A DNA stretch of 12,534 nt from Chloroflexota bacterium. Its GTDB lineage: Bacteria > Chloroflexota > Dehalococcoidia > JABGRK01. Positions 6,866-12,534 of the stretch are shown piece by piece. The stretch covers positions 1 through 12,534 of the forward strand of contig DAOUZV010000020.1 of NCBI GenBank assembly GCA_030665485.1, in the 5' to 3' direction. The notes under the pieces are model-generated. The model was not told the origin of the DNA and ran no database searches. It saw nothing but the letters and a program-made list of their open reading frames with translations. Position numbers and translations under genes: made by a program. The number at the start of each line of letters is the position of its first letter. Positions within the stretch are counted from its first letter, which is position 1.

Positions 6866-6894
6866 ATCTTAACAAACGCAACTGGTAAAACCAA
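6866..6894 (-). promoter_or_regulatory. Weak candidate promoter for the radical SAM gene, overlapped by an inverted repeat
   Basis: On the minus strand: TTGGTT, 17 bp, TAAGAT, with a predicted start near 6859. The inverted repeat CGTTTGTTTAA (6842-6852) / TTAACAAACG (6869-6878) covers the -10 box and start region, as an operator might. Confidence 0.35.
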
Positions 6895-6941
6895 GTTTTG
6901 TCATCGTTTTCAAGTATTCTATTCAATCTACGTTGGCTTTA

Positions 6942-6970
6942 TTGCAGAAACTATTTTACTTTGATAAAAT
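6942..6970 (+). promoter_or_regulatory. Promoter for the 6S-like RNA
   Basis: TTGCAG (6942-6947), 17 bp, TAAAAT (6965-6970). The predicted start at about 6977 lies two bases before the long terminal stem of the structured RNA. Confidence 0.6.
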
Positions 6971-6976
6971 AGCACT

Positions 6977-7151
6977 AAGCCTGCCATGCCCGTGATACCA
7001 ATCATTTTGAACCCAATTTGATTTACATAGGGAGCAGGACTTCGAGGGCGGTGCGCAAGCTGCTTAAATTAGGCAGACACGCTAAAACCTAAGGGCTGCA
7101 CCCACCTGACTGAGCAGGTTCGAAACTCAGGCGGTACACGGCACGGCAGGC
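6977..7151 (+). ncRNA. ssrS: Probable 6S RNA (RNA polymerase regulator)
   Basis: About 175 nt without coding potential that folds by eye as a rod with a large internal bubble, the 6S RNA plan. The terminal helix joins 6979-6999 with 7133-7151 (7 bp GCCTGCC/GGCAGGC, mismatch, 4 bp, bulge, 3 bp, bulge, 4 bp). A bubble of about 30 nt per side follows; its 3' side holds a small hairpin ACCTG/CAGGT (7104-7108 with 7115-7119). The rod closes again with GGGAGCAG/CTGCACCC (7030-7037 with 7096-7103) and continues to an apical hairpin near CTGC/GCAG. In known 6S RNAs the bubble mimics an open promoter and binds sigma70 RNA polymerase. The length, own promoter and lack of tmRNA, RNase P or SRP motifs support the call; no sequence match was run. 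Confidence 0.72.
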
Positions 7152-7186
7152 TTACTATCGTCTGCGATCATTTTTGTAGTGCACAA

Positions 7187-7216
7187 TTGTGGTACGCAAT
7201 GTAGCTATGCTATAAT
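7187..7216 (+). promoter_or_regulatory. Promoter for tig-clpP
   Basis: TTGTGG (7187-7192), 18 bp, TATAAT (7211-7216) preceded by TGC, an extended -10 that can offset the poor -35. The predicted start near 7223 leaves a leader of only about 16 nt, starting next to the GAGGTG ribosome site. Confidence 0.6.
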
Positions 7217-7238
7217 TAAAGCTGAGGTGTAAGTACTA

Positions 7239-8573
7239 GTGAAAGTATCTTCCGAGAAGATCCCGGATAGCCAGATTGAAATGAGCGTTGAGTTAGAAGC
7301 TGAAGAAATAGAAGAGTACATGGCAAAAGCTTACAAGCGACTGGTCAATAAAGTCAGTATCCCTGGGTTCCGCAAAGGCAAAGTGCCTCGCAATATGTTG
7401 GAGCAGTATGCGGGACGAGGCGCGTTTCTGGAAGACATAGTTAATAATGACCTGTCTGCTATCTATGGCAAGGCGATCGATGAGCAGAAGATAGAGGCCA
7501 TAGACCAGCCCCAGATTGAAATCGGTCAAATCGATCCAATTACCTTCAAAGCTACTATCCCGATACGTCCGACTATAGAACTTGGTGATTATCAGCAGAT
7601 AAGGATGGAGCTGGATAATGCCGAGGTAACCGAGGACCAGGTGGGTGGTGTTATTGAGCAGTTGCGCATTGCACAGGCCGCGTGGGAACCCGTAGATCGC
7701 GAGACCAAGTGGGATGATATGCTAACTCTGGATGTGGAGGCCAGCGCAGACGGAAATGAACTTGGCAAAGAGGCCGGGCGCCAGTACCAGTTACTGCCTG
7801 AGTCGCAGGTGCCTGCACCGGGATTTGCCGAGCAGCTAATAGCGTTGAAAAAAAACGACGATAAGAGCTTTGCCCTAGCGGTGCCCGAGGATTACGGAAA
7901 TCAGGTTTTTGCGGGCAAAGATGTTTCTTTCAAGGTGCTGTTGAACGAAATAAAGGAAAAGCACTTGCCCGAACTCAACGATGATTTTGCCAAAATAGTC
8001 GGGTCAGACAGTGTTGATAAGCTCAAGGAAAGCATAGAGGCAGACCTGAAAACTAGGGCTGAATATCAGGCAAGGGCTGAGCTTGAGGACAAGATTGTGG
8101 ATGCCATTGTCGAGCAATCTCAGATCGAGTACCCTCCTATATTGAAGGAGCGCGAAATCGATGCCATGATCGATATGCAGCGAAACCAGTTGCTTCAGGC
8201 TCAGGTGCAGCTTGAAGACTATCTGAAGCATATTAACAAGACAGAGCAAGACCTCAGGAACGATCTTGAACCGGCGGCAGCAAAAAAAGTAAAGGGGGCG
8301 CTGGTTCTGGGCAAGGTCGCTGACGACGATAAAATAGAAGTAAACGATGAGGAAGTGGAAGCTGAGGTTGAGCGCATGGCTCCAAGCGATGTACAGGACA
8401 AAGAGAGATTCAAAGAGGTATTTACCAATCCGTTCAACCGTGCATCAATAATGCGGACGCTTAGAAGCAAAAAGACAATGCAGCATCTGGTTGATATTGC
8501 CACCGGCAATAGCGACAGCTTGAAAAAAGAGGAATCGGCGGACGCCGAGAAGGAGGTAAAAGATGCAGCCTAG
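7239..8573 (+). CDS. tig: Trigger factor, ribosome-associated chaperone and peptidyl-prolyl isomerase
   Basis: Binds near the ribosomal exit tunnel and shields nascent chains. The 444-residue length is normal. The N-terminal ribosome-binding domain carries the signature GFRKGKVP (residues 43-50). An FKBP-type isomerase domain follows at roughly residues 150-245 (including WDDMLTLDVEA and a VPEDYGNQVFAGKDVSF stretch), then the helical, highly charged C-terminal chaperone domain; the end is Lys/Glu/Ala-rich. The start is GTG at 7239, supported by GAGGTG nine bases upstream and by the expected N-terminus MKVSSEKIPDSQ. Its last 11 bases overlap the start of clpP, so the two are one operon and probably translationally coupled. 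tig beside clpP is a common bacterial arrangement. Confidence 0.96.
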   Translation: MKVSSEKIPDSQIEMSVELEAEEIEEYMAKAYKRLVNKVSIPGFRKGKVPRNMLEQYAGRGAFLEDIVNNDLSAIYGKAIDEQKIEAIDQPQIEIGQIDPITFKATIPIRPTIELGDYQQIRMELDNAEVTEDQVGGVIEQLRIAQAAWEPVDRETKWDDMLTLDVEASADGNELGKEAGRQYQLLPESQVPAPGFAEQLIALKKNDDKSFALAVPEDYGNQVFAGKDVSFKVLLNEIKEKHLPELNDDFAKIVGSDSVDKLKESIEADLKTRAEYQARAELEDKIVDAIVEQSQIEYPPILKEREIDAMIDMQRNQLLQAQVQLEDYLKHINKTEQDLRNDLEPAAAKKVKGALVLGKVADDDKIEVNDEEVEAEVERMAPSDVQDKERFKEVFTNPFNRASIMRTLRSKKTMQHLVDIATGNSDSLKKEESADAEKEVKDAA

Positions 8574-9171
8574 CAGCGTAATTCCAATGGTTATAGAAAC
8601 AGGTGCCAGGGGAGAAAGGTCGTTCGATATTTACTCCCTTCTCCTCAGAGAGCGCATCATTTTCCTTGGAACCCCAATTAACGATCAGATCGCTAACCTG
8701 GTGATTGCACAACTGCTTTACCTGGATAGGGAAGATCCTGAGAGAGACATAAGCCTTTATATACACTGCCCGGGTGGTGTGGTCACCGCGGGGCTGGCAA
8801 TATATGACACTATGCAGCTTATCAGGCCGGACGTGAGCACCATATGCGTCGGCATGGCGGCAAGCATGGGAACGGTGCTGCTTACCGCCGGCACTCCCGG
8901 TAAAAGATATGCATTGCCGAATTCCACGTTGCATATGCATCAGCCCGTTGGCGGCGCTCAGGGCCAGGCATCTGATATAGAGATCGCCGCTAAAGAGATA
9001 CTCAGGTTGCAGGATACATTGCGCGGTATCCTGTCCAAGCATACCGGTCAGACCATAGAGAAGATAGCGCGTGATTCCGACCGCGACTACTATTTGAATG
9101 CCGAGCAGGCGGTTGAATATGGTTTGGTGGACGAGATACTGACCAAACCGGAAAAGAAAGAGAAGAAATAA
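8563..9171 (+). CDS. clpP: ATP-dependent Clp protease proteolytic subunit ClpP
   Basis: Serine peptidase that forms the double heptameric chamber used with ClpX or ClpC/ClpA. The 202-residue protein keeps the triad Ser101 (GMAASMG), His126 (HMHQPVGG) and Asp175 (DRDYY), with the same spacing as E. coli (25 and 49 residues). One oddity is IHCPGG at residues 67-72, where the family normally has INSPGG: the oxyanion-hole glycines remain, but Asn and Ser are replaced by His and Cys. The C-terminus ends in a lysine/glutamate-rich tail (EKKEKK). A full AGGAGGT site six bases before the ATG lies inside the end of tig. No clpX follows in the window; the next plus-strand genes are redox genes under their own promoter. 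Confidence 0.97.
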   Translation: MQPSSVIPMVIETGARGERSFDIYSLLLRERIIFLGTPINDQIANLVIAQLLYLDREDPERDISLYIHCPGGVVTAGLAIYDTMQLIRPDVSTICVGMAASMGTVLLTAGTPGKRYALPNSTLHMHQPVGGAQGQASDIEIAAKEILRLQDTLRGILSKHTGQTIEKIARDSDRDYYLNAEQAVEYGLVDEILTKPEKKEKK

Positions 9172-9177
9172 AGTTAG

Positions 9178-9205
9178 TTAATAGAACAGGGGTTTACTAT
9201 ATAAT
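9178..9205 (+). promoter_or_regulatory. Candidate promoter firing into the 15-bp inverted repeat
   Basis: TTAATA (9178-9183), 16 bp, a perfect TATAAT (9200-9205). The predicted start near 9212 coincides with the first base of the inverted repeat. It could supply a small RNA or a longer leader of the ferredoxin-AOR operon, or be regulated by a protein bound to the repeat. Confidence 0.4.
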
Positions 9206-9211
9206 AGATTT

Positions 9212-9264
9212 CAATCATACCCCCTTGATACCTTATGTAACGTGTTGTTAAGGGGGTATGATTG
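9212..9264 (+). repeat. Perfect 15-bp inverted repeat between clpP and the AOR operon
   Basis: CAATCATACCCCCTT (9212-9226) and AAGGGGGTATGATTG (9250-9264) are exact complements separated by 23 bases. As RNA it forms a very stable hairpin followed only by GTGTTTTAAG, a poor T-run, so it is an imperfect terminator for clpP at best. The G/C block in an AT-rich intergenic region and the overlap with a predicted start make a regulatory role plausible. Confidence 0.85.
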
Positions 9265-9294
9265 TGTTTTAAGTGTAATTACGTTTGTTTAGTA

Positions 9295-9323
9295 TTGACC
9301 TTTTGGCCGATTTCAGTTAAAAT
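9295..9323 (+). promoter_or_regulatory. Promoter for the ferredoxin-zinc ribbon-AOR operon
   Basis: TTGACC (9295-9300), 17 bp, TAAAAT (9318-9323), predicted start near 9330, followed by AAGGAGG and the GTG start at 9349. The sequence ACGTTTGTTTA (9281-9291) lies directly upstream of the -35 box and also occurs near the radical SAM promoter. Confidence 0.65.
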
Positions 9324-9348
9324 AGCTACGAAGTAAGGAGGAAAAGCC

Positions 9349-9864
9349 GTGCAGAAGATTATACTTGTTGATCCAACAAAATGTACCGGATGCAGAACGT
9401 GTGAAATGGTATGTTCGGTAAAGCATCTGGGGGTATCTAACCCGTCCAGGGCCAGAATTCATGTAGTCAAATGGGAGCAGGAATGTTTTGAGATTCCCAT
9501 GCTCTGCCAGCAGTGCGACGATGCACCCTGTGCAGCGGTATGTCCCGTAAGGGCTATTACCCGCGATGAGGAGATGGGCATAAATATTATTGACCATGAC
9601 AAGTGCATCGTTTGCAAGATGTGCGTGCTGGCATGCCCGTTCGGAGCGATGAAATACGATGTCAGGGGTCACGTAGTATCCAAGTGCGACCAATGCCATG
9701 GAGAACCGCAGTGTGTCGCCATCTGTGATACACACGCAGTCAGCTATGTTGATTCCAATATGGCAAATGTAAACAAACAGCGTGATGCGGCCAGCAAGGG
9801 CTATGTGTTGAGAAAAGAGCAGAAAGAAGCCATAGGCCCCGAGGTCGGGCATCCCATGCCCTAA
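9349..9864 (+). CDS. Four-cluster [4Fe-4S] ferredoxin subunit (HycB/AorA/BamC-like)
   Basis: A 171-residue electron-transfer protein that probably carries electrons from the AOR-family enzyme encoded downstream. Four cysteine groups are visible: CTGCRTCEMVC, CQQCDDAPCAAVC, CIVCKMCVLAC and CDQCHGEPQCVAIC, the pattern of HycB/DmsB-type subunits with four [4Fe-4S] clusters. In known tungsten enzymes such as AorABC and BamBC, a protein of this kind and size is the small partner of the catalytic subunit. There is no Tat or Sec signal, so it acts in the cytoplasm. The start is GTG at 9349, with AAGGAGG eight bases upstream; similarity begins there. The C-terminal 35 residues are charged and cysteine-free. 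It is the first gene of a three-gene unit. Confidence 0.9.
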   Translation: MQKIILVDPTKCTGCRTCEMVCSVKHLGVSNPSRARIHVVKWEQECFEIPMLCQQCDDAPCAAVCPVRAITRDEEMGINIIDHDKCIVCKMCVLACPFGAMKYDVRGHVVSKCDQCHGEPQCVAICDTHAVSYVDSNMANVNKQRDAASKGYVLRKEQKEAIGPEVGHPMP

Positions 9865-9880
9865 GCTAGCAAATCCCTTT

Positions 9881-9886
9881 TATAAT
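9881..9886 (+). promoter_or_regulatory. Possible -10 box before the zinc-ribbon gene
   Basis: A perfect TATAAT sits in the 48-bp gap before the zinc-ribbon gene, but no convincing -35 is found 16-18 bases upstream. It may be an internal promoter or chance in AT-rich spacer. Confidence 0.25.
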
Positions 9887-9912
9887 TAATTGTCTTTAAA
9901 GGAGCGAAAGAT

Positions 9913-10395
9913 ATGGCAAAGGGTATAAACCCCCCCAAAAAAGATAAAAAAGATAATGAAGAGTCGGTAACCATACACGGCGTTAAGGTTAAAAAGGATG
10001 AGGAAGAGTACACCGACCTACTTGGCCGCAAGATGAAGGTTGAGAAGAAGAAGGATACTCAGGAAGCCCGCCACCGCACCACTCAGGATATGGATCAGGC
10101 CAAGAAATCCGGCGTTGAGATGGAGAAGACGGCCAGCGGCTACTGGAGACCGATACGCTCGGTTAGGTGTTCCAGCTGTCAGGAGCGTGTAACTGTTCCC
10201 AAGGGAGCTTCCGTATTCGAGTGCCCGTTCTGCGGAATGCGTTATCGCATTTCATGGCCGACACCGGATCAGCCCAGAGTGCGCGGAGCCGTGTGGGATG
10301 CGATGCCACCTGCCGGACTAACCTGGCCCAAAGGCTGGCCTGGAGAGCTGGATGAGAACGGCAACCCGATCAAGAAAGATCCTTTCGGTAAGTAG
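9913..10395 (+). CDS. Zinc-ribbon protein encoded between the ferredoxin and the AOR
   Basis: A 160-residue protein I do not recognise as a named family. Residues 1-75 are extremely rich in Lys, Glu and Asp and probably disordered or helical. A zinc ribbon follows, with C86/C89 and C104/C107 in a CSSCQERVTVPKG...FECPFCG pattern resembling an LSD1-like zinc finger. The C-terminal part is rich in Pro, Trp and Gly (several W-P pairs) and ends DPFGK. There is no membrane segment. The ATG at 9913 is supported by AAAGGAG upstream. Its position, same strand and short gaps (48 and 42 bp) put it in the AOR operon, suggesting a role in assembly, cofactor delivery or as an accessory subunit; the sequence alone does not tell which. 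Confidence 0.82.
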   Translation: MAKGINPPKKDKKDNEESVTIHGVKVKKDEEEYTDLLGRKMKVEKKKDTQEARHRTTQDMDQAKKSGVEMEKTASGYWRPIRSVRCSSCQERVTVPKGASVFECPFCGMRYRISWPTPDQPRVRGAVWDAMPPAGLTWPKGWPGELDENGNPIKKDPFGK

Positions 10396-10437
10396 TGCTA
10401 ACTAGAGAAACCTAATAAAAGGTGGAGTTTATCAGCT

Positions 10438-12339
10438 ATGACAATGACTATTAGCAATCAGAAGATAGGTTATGTGAACCTGTCCACCGGCGAGATAAGG
10501 AAAGAGTACATTACTGAAGAAATGCGTAAGTTCCTTATCGGAAGCCGTGGTTTTAACATGTACCTTATGCATACACTCACCCCCAAGGGAATAGACGCCT
10601 TTGATCCAAGGAACTGGTGGTTTATCTCCTGTGGCGTGCTTGGTGGCATGCTGGTTCCGTCTTGTAGTAGAACGCAGGTATCGGGGCTTTCGCCGCTCAC
10701 TGGCGCCGTTGGCGACAGCAACATGGGCGGGTTTTTTGGTGTAGAGATGAGATATTCCGGTTTTGATACCATAGCCGTAACGGGTAAAGCGGAAAAACCG
10801 GTTTATTTGTTTTTGCATGATGATGAGATCGAGATACTCGATGCGAGTTATATTTGGGGTACAGACACCTCCGAGTGTATTGAGCGCATAAAAGAGAAAC
10901 ATGGAGATTATGACATCAAAGCGGCGATCTGCGGTCAGGCCGGTGAGAACCTGGTCAGATACGCAAACGTCAGAAATGGACTTAAGTCTTCTGCCGGCAG
11001 AACAGGAATGGGCGCACTGATGGGTTCCAAGAACCTGAAATGTGTTGCTGCCAAGGGCACAAACGACTTGCCGTTATACCAGCCGGAGGAGGCCCTGGCC
11101 AACTGGAAGTCGGAGGTTGCCAAGGCCAGAGAGCGCCGCATGGTAAAGACACTGCTCAGATTTGGCAAGGGGATCTACTTCGGTAATACCAACACAGTGG
11201 GCCTGATTAGGGCATACAACTTCAAGCAGAACCAGATGCTCTATGCCGATGACCTTGAAGTGGAGTCCATGGACAGGTTTACCGTTGGACGAGAAGGCTG
11301 CTTCGGTTGCCAGATACACTGCCGACATCGATGGAAGGTGCCGGAGGGTCCGTACAAAAACCACTATGGTGTAGGGCCTGAGTACACATCACTTGGTTCC
11401 ATGGGAACCGAGATAGGTAATGCATCCATGGATATCTGTCTTGCCGCCGATGATCTGGTTAATAAGTGGGGTGTGGACAATCTGGAGGGCGGCAGCATGA
11501 TCGCCTGGGCCATGGAGCTCTATGAAAATGGAATCATCACCAAAGAGGATACCGGTGGGCTTGAACTCAAGTGGGGCGATCCCGAGGTTATATACGAGTT
11601 GATCAGGCAGATAACCTTCAGAGAGGGATTCGGTGACATTCTTGCTGAAGGCCCGCTGCGAGCTGCCGAGAAGATCGGCAAGAACTCGGCCTATTATCTG
11701 GTACAGGTAAAGGGTATGAGCAACCTGCAGTCGGATGAGCGCCCAACCCCCAGTCTGGCACTCAACGTGGCAACATCAACCAGAGGATCTGATCATTTGA
11801 GGGGGCGACCTGTACCTGATTTGTTTGGTCTGCCAAAGGATGTTCTTGAGAGAATGTATGGCGGCGAACAGACCACCGATTTCAATTCATACATGGGTAA
11901 GCCCAGAATGGTGTGGCATCATGAGCTTTCAGCCTGTACGCACGATACCATAGGTAACTGCGGCATGGGTGGTCAGCCTGATATGCCCTACACCCTAAAG
12001 ATCAATACCGGTCTTGAGCTCACTGACGAAGAGATGTGGATGATTGGCGAGAGAATACACACCATCGAGCGTCTGTTCAACCAGAGCCGCGGTTTTGGCA
12101 GAAAAGACGATCACCTCTGCGAGCGCTACTATATAGAGCCCACTACCATGGGTATGCCCAAGGCCAGAGGTAAGACCATTGACCGTGAGAAGTTCGAAAT
12201 CATGCTTGATGAATACTATGAGCTGCATGGTTGCGACAGCGAAGGTCATCCCACCAAGAAGACCATTAAACGTCTTGGTCTGGACAACGAGCCGTCCTAC
12301 ATTTTAGGTAAGCCCGGCCTGGAAATAGCTTTAAAGTAA
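10438..12339 (+). CDS. aor: Aldehyde ferredoxin oxidoreductase family protein (tungstopterin enzyme)
   Basis: A 633-residue catalytic subunit of the AOR family, which bind a tungsten (rarely molybdenum) bis-pterin and one [4Fe-4S] cluster and oxidise aldehydes or, in the BamB branch, reduce benzoyl-CoA. Seen: the N-terminal GYVNLSTGEI, the pterin-binding SPLTGAVGDSNMGGFFG (residues 85-101), the cluster ligands C288, C291 and C295 (CFGCQIHC) with C508 (DTIGNC) as the likely fourth, GPEYTSLGSMG around 313-323, the conserved RGSDHL with H453, and the C-terminal LDEYYELHGCDSEGHPTKKT typical of the family. GGTGGAG lies about 10 bases before ATG 10438; ATG 10444 is an alternative. Substrate is unknown: a typical AOR, a formaldehyde-type enzyme or a BamB-like enzyme are all possible. 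It is the last gene before the terminator. Confidence 0.93.
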   Translation: MTMTISNQKIGYVNLSTGEIRKEYITEEMRKFLIGSRGFNMYLMHTLTPKGIDAFDPRNWWFISCGVLGGMLVPSCSRTQVSGLSPLTGAVGDSNMGGFFGVEMRYSGFDTIAVTGKAEKPVYLFLHDDEIEILDASYIWGTDTSECIERIKEKHGDYDIKAAICGQAGENLVRYANVRNGLKSSAGRTGMGALMGSKNLKCVAAKGTNDLPLYQPEEALANWKSEVAKARERRMVKTLLRFGKGIYFGNTNTVGLIRAYNFKQNQMLYADDLEVESMDRFTVGREGCFGCQIHCRHRWKVPEGPYKNHYGVGPEYTSLGSMGTEIGNASMDICLAADDLVNKWGVDNLEGGSMIAWAMELYENGIITKEDTGGLELKWGDPEVIYELIRQITFREGFGDILAEGPLRAAEKIGKNSAYYLVQVKGMSNLQSDERPTPSLALNVATSTRGSDHLRGRPVPDLFGLPKDVLERMYGGEQTTDFNSYMGKPRMVWHHELSACTHDTIGNCGMGGQPDMPYTLKINTGLELTDEEMWMIGERIHTIERLFNQSRGFGRKDDHLCERYYIEPTTMGMPKARGKTIDREKFEIMLDEYYELHGCDSEGHPTKKTIKRLGLDNEPSYILGKPGLEIALK

Positions 12340-12383
12340 GCTGTGATGAGCAAGTGGAAGCGGTAGTATAACAACCACAAACG

Positions 12384-12410
12384 CCCGCCCTCCTAAAATT
12401 AGGGGGTGGG
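12384..12410 (+). repeat. GC-rich hairpin downstream of the AOR gene
   Basis: CCCGCCCTCCTA can pair with TAGGGGGTGGG with two G-T pairs, a bulged C and a four-base loop. No T-run follows, so it is more likely an mRNA 3' stability element or a pause site than a terminator. It begins 44 bases after the AOR stop. Confidence 0.55.
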
Positions 12411-12432
12411 ATAGTAATAGAGATACAAAGTT

Positions 12433-12444
12433 ATGTGATCACAT
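12433..12444. promoter_or_regulatory. 12-bp perfect palindrome ATGTGATCACAT
   Basis: A perfect dyad between the AOR hairpin and the terminator. TGTGA/TCACA half-sites resemble those of the CRP/FNR superfamily, but here they abut, without the usual 6-bp spacer, so a CRP-type site is doubtful. Confidence 0.3.
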
Positions 12445-12450
12445 TTGTTT

Positions 12451-12494
12451 AAAAGGCTCTAGAGTTCGAAAGTGCTACTGCTAGAGCCTTTTTT
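12451..12494 (+). terminator. Rho-independent terminator of the ferredoxin-AOR operon
   Basis: GGCTCTAG (12455-12462) pairs perfectly with CTAGAGCC (12481-12488), followed by TTTTTT; the flanking AAAA/TTTT extends the stem to 12 bp, which could also allow function on the minus strand. Confidence 0.85.
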
Positions 12495-12518
12495 ATAAGG
12501 TGGTAAAGGTACAAATAT

Positions 12519-12534
12519 ATGGATAAAAAGTCAG
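12519..12534 (+). CDS. Possible start of the next gene (3' partial)
   Basis: ATG at 12519 opens MDKKS before the window ends. AAAGGT lies about 8 bases upstream and GGTGG slightly further. Five codons cannot identify a product or prove that it is a gene. Confidence 0.35.

Noticed and set aside
6811..6894. 28-codon N-terminal extension of the radical SAM protein
   Set aside because: GGAGAG directly precedes the ATG at 6810, and the extension covers the candidate promoter region.
7152..7180. Terminator for the 6S-like RNA (ATCG/CGAT hairpin before TTTTT)
   Set aside because: A stem of only four base pairs is too weak to call, although the T-run suggests the transcript may end there.
6811..7238. 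A missed protein gene in the 428-bp gap before tig
   Set aside because: No convincing coding frame; the region is explained by the radical SAM promoter, the 6S-like RNA and the tig promoter.
8461..9042. 193-codon open frame on the minus strand opposite tig-clpP
   Set aside because: Antisense to two well-supported genes, with no family similarity visible.
9212..9264. Terminal inverted repeats of a small mobile element
   Set aside because: Only 23 bases lie between the arms and no flanking direct repeat of target-site type is evident; a hairpin or operator is the simpler reading.
9313..9852. 179-codon minus-strand open frame opposite the four-cluster ferredoxin
   Set aside because: Antisense to a clear ferredoxin; its cysteines and histidines show no motif.

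Overview
The window looks like a chromosomal segment of an anaerobic bacterium. Ferredoxin- and tungsten/molybdenum-pterin-type redox genes, an archaeal-type class I fructose-bisphosphate aldolase, a G104/K124-type phosphofructokinase and bacterial tig-clpP genes together suggest a Dehalococcoidia-like Chloroflexota or a similar strict anaerobe. This placement is inferred from gene content; no marker gene proves it. Gene starts carry clear Shine-Dalgarno sites and the promoters read as ordinary sigma70 type.

Layout: (i) 1-2138, plus strand: the 3' part of a NuoF/HndC-like flavoprotein and a short NuoG/HndD-like Fe-S protein, the end of an NAD(P)H-linked electron-transfer operon that begins outside the window. 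(ii) 2117-2318: a tRNA-Pro(UGG) gene with its own promoter and terminator. (iii) 2331-2636: a YggU/DUF167 gene whose 3' end overlaps, tail to tail, a minus-strand pfk-fba glycolysis operon (2610-4491). (iv) 4664-5511: a PPC/DUF296 gene divergent from pfk, then a 60-residue protein with a KPVAE repeat, own promoter and terminator. (v) 5545-6810, minus strand: a radical SAM protein with an unusual CX4CX2C cluster motif. (vi) 6942-7151: a structured non-coding RNA, best read as 6S RNA, with its own promoter. (vii) 7239-9171: trigger factor and ClpP, overlapping. (viii) 9178-9323: two candidate promoters flanking a perfect 15-bp inverted repeat. (ix) 9349-12339: a four-cluster ferredoxin, a zinc-ribbon protein and an aldehyde ferredoxin oxidoreductase (AOR) family enzyme, followed by a hairpin and a strong terminator. 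The first codons of another gene may lie at the right edge.

How the parts fit: PFK and aldolase catalyse consecutive glycolytic steps. Trigger factor and ClpP act in protein folding and turnover. The ferredoxin-AOR pair resembles the AorAB and BamBC pairs of tungsten enzymes, and the NuoF/NuoG-like pair at the left edge resembles modules that link such enzymes or hydrogenases to NAD(H); a functional link between the two ends is only a hypothesis. The least explained items are the zinc-ribbon protein inside the AOR operon, the inverted repeat starting at a predicted transcription start, the small repeat protein and the radical SAM protein. I see no mobile element, CRISPR array or defence system.
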